This document shows positions 5,741-11,224 of a DNA stretch of 11,440 nucleotides, piece by piece; position 1 is the first letter of the stretch; every line of letters starts with the position of its first letter. The position numbers and the translations under genes were made by a program. This DNA is from Bacilli bacterium (GTDB taxonomy: Bacteria; Bacillota_I; Bacilli_A; RF39; UBA660): NCBI GenBank assembly GCA_017550205.1, contig JAFZPS010000044.1, positions 1 to 11,440 of the forward strand, written 5' to 3'. The notes under the pieces were generated by a model, which was not told the DNA's origin, made no database searches, and was given only the letters and a program-made list of their open reading frames with translations.

Positions 5741-6955
5741 TTATTTCTTTTCTAATGTAATTTTTTCTTCTATACTTAGTAGATTAATTATTTCAGATGT
5801 TGAGACTAGATTACTAAATAATTCTGTTATTTCTTCTTTATATTCATCTTTAAATGTAGGATGATCATTTAAAAATTTAGTAATACCAGCAATATTTTTT
5901 TCTTCTACTAGTTTAGTTATTAATATCATTGGGTCTGCATTGATAATATTATCATATATAATACTTATTTTAGATTTATTACCATATTTATTTATAGCAC
6001 TATATTTATCAATTAATAATTCATGATAATTCTTAAATCTATAATCGTTCATTAATATATTTAATACTTCATATTTATCTTTAATAATAGGATTATTCTT
6101 AAGAGTTCTATCAGCATATAATAGAGAATCTTTTTCTTCTTTATCTACTAACACTGTGGAATCTATAGGTTTTTGTAGATATAGTTCATCTAAGTATTTT
6201 GATTCTAATCTTTTTTCTTGTTTTAATACTTTTTCTACTATTCTACTTTCTTTTATTAATTCTTCTTGAAGTCTATTTACTTTATTTTCTAGTTTACTAT
6301 TCTTATTTGGGTATAATTCATATAAATCTAATAGAAATCTTCTTACTGTATTTAATCCAAAACTATTAGCATCTATTTCACTATACATTCTTGGATGATT
6401 ATCATTATAATATGGATTATCTATAAATTCTTTTTTTTCATTGTATTTATTATTTAATGGTTTAGGTATATAGTTCTTAGCTATAGTTATAAAGTATGAT
6501 GGATATTTTAATATACCTTCAATACTATTTTCATGCATAAAATGAAAGAAGTATTGGTGACGATATTCATGACTTATTCTTATTAATATATCAGCAGTAT
6601 TTTCTGAATTAAGTAATAATCCAATTATAGATAAATTAACTATATCTTTTTCTTGGTCATAACCTCCTGAAGATATTAGTATTTCTCCTTCACCTATTTC
6701 ATATGAGAATTTTTGTTTATATGTTAGTACCATATATTTTTTCATTAATTCTGCAAGAAATTCTGTTTTATAATACTCTATATCATATATATGATTTATT
6801 CTTTGATTTTCTGTTAAACCTTCTATTTTTAATTTATATATTCTTATAATATATTCTAGGTCATCTATTATACTTGGAAAATCATCTATAATATCTTTTT
6901 CTTTTAGAGATAAACTCATATGTTTCATTAAATTCTCTATTCTTTTAGGACTCAT
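5741..6955 (-). CDS. Putative HExxH zinc metallopeptidase-like protein, 404 aa
   Basis: The family is not recognised, but the protein carries a metallopeptidase signature. Numbering from ATG 6955: HEYRH at 129-133 (6571-6557), inside a helix preceded by ENTADILIRIS, and SEIDANSFGL at 192-201, which matches the ExxA/ExDA third-ligand helix of gluzincin-type enzymes, with Glu193 the expected ligand. The spacing of about 60 residues is acceptable for this clan. A GGY-rich strand (ILISSGGYD, 92-100) may form the edge strand above the active site. The C-terminal 200 residues are charged and helical and give no further clue. There is no signal peptide with this start, so it would be cytosolic. A longer in-frame reading from 7003 has a hydrophobic start (MFFYFSFAIII) but would cross the -10 box and the terminator before it, so I reject it. 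The ribosome site is GGTGGG, seven bases before ATG; an in-frame GTG at 6967 is a less likely start. Confidence 0.8.
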   Translation of the reverse strand: MSPKRIENLMKHMSLSLKEKDIIDDFPSIIDDLEYIIRIYKLKIEGLTENQRINHIYDIEYYKTEFLAELMKKYMVLTYKQKFSYEIGEGEILISSGGYDQEKDIVNLSIIGLLLNSENTADILIRISHEYRHQYFFHFMHENSIEGILKYPSYFITIAKNYIPKPLNNKYNEKKEFIDNPYYNDNHPRMYSEIDANSFGLNTVRRFLLDLYELYPNKNSKLENKVNRLQEELIKESRIVEKVLKQEKRLESKYLDELYLQKPIDSTVLVDKEEKDSLLYADRTLKNNPIIKDKYEVLNILMNDYRFKNYHELLIDKYSAINKYGNKSKISIIYDNIINADPMILITKLVEEKNIAGITKFLNDHPTFKDEYKEEITELFSNLVSTSEIINLLSIEEKITLEKK

Positions 6956-6974
6956 AACCTCACCCACCAATATA

Positions 6975-6983
6975 ATTATAGCA
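6975..6983 (-). promoter_or_regulatory. Extended -10 promoter of the HExxH gene
   Basis: TGCTATAAT (6983-6975), perfect extended -10, ending 19 bases before ATG 6955. It overlaps the coding reading that would be needed for the longer, hydrophobic N-terminus and so supports the shorter protein. Confidence 0.65.
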
Positions 6984-6994
6984 AAAGAAAAATA

Positions 6995-7019
6995 AAAAAA
7001 CACCTTTTTGGTGTTTTTT
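6995..7019 (-). terminator. Terminator of the aquaporin gene
   Basis: AAAAAACACC (6995-7004) pairs perfectly with GGTGTTTTTT (7010-7019), loop of five T. It follows the TAA stop (7025-7023) by three bases and is followed by a T-run on the minus strand. Confidence 0.88.
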
Positions 7020-7022
7020 GTA

Positions 7023-7697
7023 TTATTTAGATTTCTTTTTTGTTGTGTTTAAATATTTAAATGTTAGGGCTGCTAGTGCTCCACCTACTAATGGGAATAA
7101 AATAAATACCCATATTTGTTTGATAGCTTCTCCTCCTAGGAAGATAGCTGGCGCTAAACTTCTTGCTGGGTTAACTGATGTTCCTGTTAGAGGAATACCA
7201 ATTAAATGTACAAATGTTAAAGTAAGACCAATTACTAATCCAGCTACGTTTGACTTAGAGTCATCACTAGTAACACCTAATATAGTATAAATAAATACAA
7301 ATGTTAATACTATTTCTGTTACTATTGCACCTACTAATGAAATATTAGTTGCAGATAATTCTCCATAGAAGTTAGCTCCTAAAGCAGTAGTTCCTAAGTT
7401 AGTATTAGATAATATAAAGAATAGAATTGCACTACCAGCAATAGCTCCTAATACTTGAGATACTACATAGCATATAAAGTCTTTTACTGATAATTTTTTA
7501 GATATTAACATAGCTAATGATACAGCAGGATTAACATGACATCCTGAAATATTACCAATAACATAGGCTTCAGCTACTATAGCTAAACCAAATGCTAAAG
7601 ATGTAGCTACTAAGTCTCCTCCTGATACAACTGCAATACCTGTTCCAAATAATACTAATACAAGTGTTCCTAAGAATTCAGCAATATACTTTTTCAT
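7023..7697 (-). CDS. aqpZ: Aquaporin Z-type water channel (MIP family), 224 aa
   Basis: A six-helix MIP channel with both signature half-helices: NPA at 56-58 (in SGCHVNPAV) and NPA at 176-178 (in TSVNPARS). By comparison with E. coli AqpZ as I remember it, the selectivity-filter residues are Phe36 (AFGL), His164 (TFVHLIGIP), Thr173 and Arg179. This Phe/His/Thr/Arg set is that of water-selective aquaporins rather than glycerol facilitators, which have Trp/Gly instead of Phe/His. The length is also AqpZ-like, without the longer loops of GlpF. Cys53 next to the first NPA replaces the Gly of E. coli AqpZ. The C-terminus is a short lysine-rich tail (TTKKKSK). ATG at 7697 is preceded by AAGGAG with seven bases of spacing. 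It acts in the cytoplasmic membrane, probably in fast osmotic adjustment. It is divergent from the tail-anchored protein gene with an overlapping promoter. Confidence 0.95.
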   Translation of the reverse strand: MKKYIAEFLGTLVLVLFGTGIAVVSGGDLVATSLAFGLAIVAEAYVIGNISGCHVNPAVSLAMLISKKLSVKDFICYVVSQVLGAIAGSAILFFILSNTNLGTTALGANFYGELSATNISLVGAIVTEIVLTFVFIYTILGVTSDDSKSNVAGLVIGLTLTFVHLIGIPLTGTSVNPARSLAPAIFLGGEAIKQIWVFILFPLVGGALAALTFKYLNTTKKKSK

Positions 7698-7719
7698 CTC
7701 AATTCTCCTTTCTATTTTA

Positions 7720-7748
7720 ATTGTAATTCTTCTTTATTTTGTTGTCAA
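7720..7748 (-). promoter_or_regulatory. Aquaporin promoter, perfect -35
   Basis: TTGACA (7748-7743), 17-base spacer, TACAAT (7725-7720). Transcription should begin near 7713 and the leader is about 16 bases. The -35 box occupies almost the same base pairs as the -35 of the divergent gene. Confidence 0.85.
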
Positions 7749-7770
7749 TTTTTATTAATATTGTTATAAT
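7742..7770 (+). promoter_or_regulatory. Promoter of the tail-anchored protein gene
   Basis: TTGTCA (7742-7747), a 17-base spacer and TATAAT (7765-7770) preceded by TGT (7762-7764), so both a -35 and an extended -10. The -10 ends 19 bases before ATG 7790. The -35 overlaps the aquaporin -35 on the other strand. Confidence 0.8.
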
Positions 7771-7789
7771 AATAATAGGATGTGATAAT

Positions 7790-8590
7790 ATGAGTAGTGA
7801 GAATAGTAAGAAACAATTTATTGATGCTCTTATAGAAAGAGTTTATCAAAATGATAAGGTTAAACATATATTTACTGAAAGTTTAGATGAACTACAAAAA
7901 AGTGCTGAAGACAAGTATTTATCTTCTAATTTATCTATGGATGAAATTGCTGATAAGATAATGAAAGATGTAGAAGAAAAAAGAAATGAGTATGATAAAA
8001 AAGCTAGAGAAGCAAGTATATCTAATCTTACTGAACAATATTATAATAAATACAAAGATTTATATAATATTTCTTTAGAAGAATTAAAGAAAGAAAATAT
8101 TGATAAATATTTAAATACTGATTTAACTATTGAAGAGATTAATAATGAAATGTTTGCTAGAGTAAAAAAAGCATATGATGAAAAAGAAGGTAAGAAAGAA
8201 GTTCAAGACAAAGAAGAAAACGCTATGAGTACTACTAATGATACTAACCATCCTGCTTATGCTGGTCTTAAAGGTGTTGTTGGTGGTGTAACTGCAGGAC
8301 CACAAGGTTATAGTACTATTAATACTGAGCCTAGTACTGTAGTTGAAAATAATACTGAATTAAGTGCTATGTTAGCAGAACCTATAAATAAAGAAGAAAG
8401 TTCTGAAAAGATTAATCAAGATATGAATCTTGTTGATCCTCCAAAACAATTAGTTAAGACTTCTCAAGAAAATAATTCAAAAGATTCTGCACAAGTTGGT
8501 TCTATTAGTTTATTCTCTGTAGTATTATCTATATTAATAGTAACTTCAATTATTCTATTAGCAATGATTTTAAATATATTATTAAAATAG
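7790..8590 (+). CDS. Tail-anchored helical protein with an internal duplication, 266 aa
   Basis: Function unknown. It has no N-terminal signal. Two similar helical repeats of about 64 residues lie at about 10-71 and 74-133. Aligned marks are SLDEL (31-35) with SLEEL (95-99), DKYL (41-44) with DKYL (105-108), LSMDEI (48-53) with LTIEEI (112-117), and EYDKK with AYDEK. The alternating charged helices suggest coiled coils. A low-complexity linker (135-237) contains a glycine-rich patch LKGVVGGVTAGPQG (160-173). The last 28 residues (239-266, starting ISLFSVVLSI and ending LNILLK) form a single membrane helix right at the C-terminus, so the soluble part should face the cytoplasm. ATG 7790 with AGGA upstream is chosen; upstream in-frame non-ATG codons would lie on the promoter. 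It is divergent from the aquaporin gene and ends in its own terminator. Confidence 0.85.
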   Translation: MSSENSKKQFIDALIERVYQNDKVKHIFTESLDELQKSAEDKYLSSNLSMDEIADKIMKDVEEKRNEYDKKAREASISNLTEQYYNKYKDLYNISLEELKKENIDKYLNTDLTIEEINNEMFARVKKAYDEKEGKKEVQDKEENAMSTTNDTNHPAYAGLKGVVGGVTAGPQGYSTINTEPSTVVENNTELSAMLAEPINKEESSEKINQDMNLVDPPKQLVKTSQENNSKDSAQVGSISLFSVVLSILIVTSIILLAMILNILLK

Positions 8591-8608
8591 CTTCGGCTAT
8601 TTTTTTTT
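8584..8608 (+). terminator. Terminator with a UUCG tetraloop, stop codon in the stem
   Basis: AAAATAGC (8584-8591) pairs with GCTATTTT (8596-8603) around TTCG, giving a very stable C(UUCG)G tetraloop, then a T-run to 8608. The TAG stop (8588-8590) of the tail-anchored protein gene is part of the 5' arm. Confidence 0.92.
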
Positions 8609-8613
8609 ATTTA

Positions 8614-8622
8614 TGATAAAAT
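8614..8622 (+). promoter_or_regulatory. Extended -10 promoter of the radical SAM gene
   Basis: TGATAAAAT fits TGnTATAAT with one mismatch and ends 17 bases before ATG 8640. It starts six bases after the T-run of the terminator; the -35 position falls in the terminator stem and does not match. Confidence 0.5.
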
Positions 8623-8639
8623 AACTTAGAGGGATTATT

Positions 8640-9530
8640 ATGAAATTATTAGAAAACTGTATGTTATGTCCTAGGAAATGTGGAATTAATAGGTATAAAG
8701 AAAAAGGATTCTGTGGAGCTACTAATAAAATAAAAGTAGCTTATTACTCTCTTCATATGTGGGAAGAACCTATTATATCTGGAAATAATGGTAGTGGTAC
8801 TATATTCTTTTCTAATTGTAATCTTAGATGTTTATATTGTCAGAATAAAAAGATTAGTATAGATGGATATGGTAAATTAATTAGTAATAAGAGATTAAAA
8901 GAAATTATGTTAGAACTACAGAGTAAAGGAGCTCATAATATTAATCTAGTTACTCCTACTCATTATGTTCCTAATATTATTAGTGTATTAAAGAATATTA
9001 AGAATAGAGAATTACATATACCTGTTGTTTATAATACAAGTAGTTATGAATGTATTGGTACTATTATGGCTTGTAGGGATCTTGTTGATATATACTTAGC
9101 TGATCTTAGATATTTTGATGATAAGTTAGGTGAAAAGTACTCATTATGTTCTAATTATTTTGAAAATGCTACTATGGCTATAGATGAAATGTATAGACAA
9201 GTTGGTAAGTATGAATTAGATAATAATGGTTTATTAAAGAAAGGACTTGTAGTTAGAGTATTATTATTACCTGGACATATTGATGATTCTAAGAAAATAA
9301 TAGAATACTTATATAAGACTTATGGTGATGATATATTTATAAGTATTATGAATCAATATACTCCTATTAATAAATGTAAGTATTCTAATTTAAATAGAAA
9401 AGTAACTGAAGAAGAATATGATTCTGTAGTAGATTATGCTTTAGATTTAGGTATTAAGAATGCTTTTGTTCAAGAAGGAGAAGCTGCTAGTGAGAGTTTT
9501 ATTCCTGAATTTAATAAAAAAATTGTTTAA
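8640..9530 (+). CDS. Radical SAM protein, PflX-like (COG1313 type), 296 aa
   Basis: A radical S-adenosylmethionine enzyme of the pyruvate-formate-lyase-activating-enzyme-related type. The [4Fe-4S] cluster motif CxxxCxxC is CNLRCLYC (60-67) with Cys60, Cys64 and Cys67. The N-terminus has an additional Cys set, CMLCPRKC (7-14) plus GFCG with Cys25, which could hold a second iron-sulfur cluster or zinc. Other family marks are INLVTPTHYVP (95-105) in place of the usual GGE strand, VVYNTSSYE (124-132), LVRVLLLPG (VVRVLLLPGH, about 203-212) and the C-terminal FVQEGEAASESFIPEF. The length is normal. The function of this branch is not established; its resemblance to PflA suggests installation of a glycyl radical, but no glycyl-radical enzyme gene is in the window. 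ATG 8640 has GAGGG six bases upstream. It is cytosolic and requires anaerobic or low-oxygen conditions. No terminator separates it from the thioredoxin-like gene 38 bases on. Confidence 0.92.
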   Translation: MKLLENCMLCPRKCGINRYKEKGFCGATNKIKVAYYSLHMWEEPIISGNNGSGTIFFSNCNLRCLYCQNKKISIDGYGKLISNKRLKEIMLELQSKGAHNINLVTPTHYVPNIISVLKNIKNRELHIPVVYNTSSYECIGTIMACRDLVDIYLADLRYFDDKLGEKYSLCSNYFENATMAIDEMYRQVGKYELDNNGLLKKGLVVRVLLLPGHIDDSKKIIEYLYKTYGDDIFISIMNQYTPINKCKYSNLNRKVTEEEYDSVVDYALDLGIKNAFVQEGEAASESFIPEFNKKIV

Positions 9531-9551
9531 TATTGGTATTTGTGATATTAT
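9523..9551 (+). promoter_or_regulatory. Promoter of the thioredoxin-like gene, starting inside the radical SAM gene
   Basis: TTGTTT (9523-9528), 17-base spacer, TATTAT (9546-9551) preceded by TGA, an extended -10 with one mismatch. The -35 lies in the last codons of the radical SAM gene. The -10 ends 17 bases before ATG 9569, the same geometry as the other promoters here. Confidence 0.5.
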
Positions 9552-9568
9552 TATTTTAGGAGGTAAAT

Positions 9569-10108
9569 ATGAAGAAATTAAAGTATTTAATAATCTTATT
9601 AATAGCTGCTTTAATTATTCCTTTTACAGTATATGCTGAAGGTGAAGAAAACACTGAATCTAAAGAAGTAAATGTATATTTATTTAGAGGAGAAGGTTGT
9701 CCACATTGCCAAGAAGCAGAGGAATGGTTCCAAAGTATTGAAGAAGAATATGGAAGTTATTTTAAAGTAGTTGATTATGAAACTTGGTATAATTCTGAAA
9801 ATGCTGAATTAATGCAAAAAGTAGCTAGTGCTAGAAATGAAGAAGTAGGTGGCGTTCCATATATTATTATTGGTAACCAATCATGGAATGGATTTACTGA
9901 AAGTTATGAATCAGAAATGATTGAAAAAATTAAATCTGAATTCGAAACTAATGTTGAAGATAGATATGATATTATTAAACTTCTACCAGAAATTAGTAAA
10001 GAAAAAGAACCTAGTACTGGTTCTGATGTACTTGCTTTATTAGTTATTTTATTAGTATTTGGTGGAATTTGTTTCGGAGTAGCCAAAGCAAGAAAGAAAA
10101 CAAAATAA
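9569..10108 (+). CDS. Membrane-tethered thioredoxin-fold thiol oxidoreductase with CPHC site, 179 aa
   Basis: A secreted disulfide oxidoreductase. An N-terminal signal peptide (KKLKYLIILLIAALIIPFTVYA, cleavage probably after VYA at 23) is followed by an acidic linker and a thioredoxin fold with active site CPHC (44-47, in GEGCPHCQEAEEWF), the dipeptide found in DsbA, and the cis-proline loop GGVPYI with Pro97. A hydrophobic helix (153-174) followed by KARKKTK anchors the C-terminus, with the catalytic domain outside. CPHC usually gives an oxidising or isomerase-like potential, but the family, not the dipeptide alone, decides direction. ATG 9569 has a near-perfect AGGAGG with five bases of spacing. 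It has its own promoter and may also be read through from the radical SAM gene. Redox partner and substrates are not visible in the window. Confidence 0.9.
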   Translation: MKKLKYLIILLIAALIIPFTVYAEGEENTESKEVNVYLFRGEGCPHCQEAEEWFQSIEEEYGSYFKVVDYETWYNSENAELMQKVASARNEEVGGVPYIIIGNQSWNGFTESYESEMIEKIKSEFETNVEDRYDIIKLLPEISKEKEPSTGSDVLALLVILLVFGGICFGVAKARKKTK

Positions 10109-10130
10109 AAAGCACTTAGTGCTTTTTTTA
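10107..10130. terminator. Bidirectional terminator between the thioredoxin-like and amidase genes
   Basis: AAAAAGCAC (10107-10115) pairs perfectly with GTGCTTTTT (10119-10127), loop TTA. The TAA stop of the plus-strand gene (10106-10108) enters the stem, and the TAA stop of the minus-strand gene (10130-10128) follows its other end. T-runs exist on both strands. Confidence 0.9.
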
Positions 10131-11147
10131 TTTTATCTTAAGTATTTGTCCTATACTTATAGTATTACTTGTAAGATTATTTAATTCCTTTAAATCATTT
10201 ACTGAAATATTATTCTTTTTAGAGATACTCCATAAAGTATCTCCTTTTTCTACTATATAGGTATTATCTATTTGTTTAGGTACTAAGAGTGTTTGCCCTA
10301 CTTTTATATTTAAATCAGATAAGTTATTTAATTCTATTAAATCATTTACTCTAATATCATATTTTTTAGATATACCCCATAAACTATCTCCTTTAACTAC
10401 TGTGTATGTATCATAATCAGGATTAGATTTTTCTTCTAGATATAGTATTTGTCCTATACTTAGAATATCACTAGTTAAGTTATTTATTTCTATTAGTTTA
10501 TCTATGGGTATATTAAACTTTCTAGATATAGAGTATAATGTATCATTTTTTTGTACAGTGTAATACTCTAATACTTTATTTGGTGGTATATAGGGATAAT
10601 TTAGATACTCAGTTAATCCTTTTACTACTCCTTCTACATAATCATTTAGATTATTCTTTAATCTTTTAGAATCATTTATATTATCAATAAAACCATATTC
10701 TATTAATAATGGAGTTGTATTACCTGTTTCTCTTAATATATAGTAATAATCTAAATTAGGATTTTCAGGTAATCTTCTTTGATAAGTACGTCTGACCTTT
10801 TGACCACTTTCTTTTATATTATTAAGTATTAGATCTGCTAGAGTAGAATCATTCTTTAAAGAATAAACTATTTCTGCTCCTTCTCCATTACCAGCATTCA
10901 TATGATTAGATATTAATATAGTATATGGACTATTATTATAAAGTTTTTTTATTCTTCTTACTCTTTCTTCTTTAGGTAAATACTCATCATTATCTCTTAC
11001 TAGTTTTGTAGGTATACCTAGTTCTTTTAATCTATTATATAAATATTGTGCTGCCTGTAAATTTAAATCTTTTTCTAATAAGTTATTACCTATAGCACCT
11101 GAGTCAATTCCTCCATGACCTGCATCTATAATAATTCCTTCTATCAT
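10128..11147 (-). CDS. N-acetylmuramoyl-L-alanine amidase (Amidase_3) with three LysM repeats, no signal peptide, 339 aa
   Basis: A zinc amidase that cleaves the bond between MurNAc and the L-Ala of the stem peptide. Catalytic domain at about 1-183: zinc ligands His11 (DAGHGG), Glu25 (LLEKDL) and His82 (SNHMNAG), and catalytic Glu150 (LIEYGF), all present. Three LysM domains follow at about 196-238, 247-290 and 297-339, each with the YxVxKGDTLxxIS and NNL...IxxGQxL marks, for binding peptidoglycan glycan chains. The odd point is the start: the protein begins MIEGIIIDAGHGG, directly with the catalytic strand, and an in-frame TAA lies at 11174-11172, so no signal peptide can be added upstream. 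AGAGGTG six bases before ATG 11147 supports this start. Other amidases of the family without a signal peptide, such as B. subtilis CwlC, act from inside during mother-cell lysis; phage endolysins are similar. Its role here is open. Confidence 0.93.
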   Translation of the reverse strand: MIEGIIIDAGHGGIDSGAIGNNLLEKDLNLQAAQYLYNRLKELGIPTKLVRDNDEYLPKEERVRRIKKLYNNSPYTILISNHMNAGNGEGAEIVYSLKNDSTLADLILNNIKESGQKVRRTYQRRLPENPNLDYYYILRETGNTTPLLIEYGFIDNINDSKRLKNNLNDYVEGVVKGLTEYLNYPYIPPNKVLEYYTVQKNDTLYSISRKFNIPIDKLIEINNLTSDILSIGQILYLEEKSNPDYDTYTVVKGDSLWGISKKYDIRVNDLIELNNLSDLNIKVGQTLLVPKQIDNTYIVEKGDTLWSISKKNNISVNDLKELNNLTSNTISIGQILKIK

Positions 11148-11164
11148 AAATTCACCTCTAGTAT

Positions 11165-11170
11165 ATGATA
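11165..11170 (-). promoter_or_regulatory. Possible -10 box of the amidase gene
   Basis: TATCAT (11170-11165), one mismatch to TATAAT, ending 17 bases before ATG 11147 as in neighbouring genes. No convincing -35 (TTGTGT at 19 bases). A weak call made mainly by position. Confidence 0.35.
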
Positions 11171-11191
11171 TTTATATAATTATTTTTGGAC

Positions 11192-11224
11192 ACAAAAAAA
11201 CTAGATTAATCTAGCTTTTTTTGT
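11192..11224 (-). terminator. Terminator of the partial gene at the window end, stop in the loop
   Basis: The core is the perfect palindrome CTAGATTAATCTAG (11201-11214), flanked by seven A (11194-11200) and, after one unpaired C, seven T (11216-11222); the pairing extends to ACA/TGT. On the minus strand the TAA stop (11208-11206) lies in the loop. Confidence 0.88.

Noticed and set aside
6956..7003. A hydrophobic N-terminal extension (MFFYFSFAIII) of the HExxH protein, which would look like a signal anchor
   Set aside because: It would be encoded across the extended -10 box and the terminator of the aquaporin gene; ATG 6955 has promoter and ribosome site in the usual place.
7018..7290. A 90-codon plus-strand reading opposite the 3' part of the aquaporin gene
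   Set aside because: It lies entirely on the antisense of a certain gene, begins in the terminator, and has no ribosome site or protein-like pattern.
8123..8305. A 60-codon minus-strand reading inside the tail-anchored protein gene
   Set aside because: It is an antisense shadow; its phenylalanine-rich sequence is the complement of lysine/glutamate codons.
9904..10086. A 60-codon minus-strand reading inside the thioredoxin-like gene
   Set aside because: It is antisense to a well-supported gene and has no start signals.
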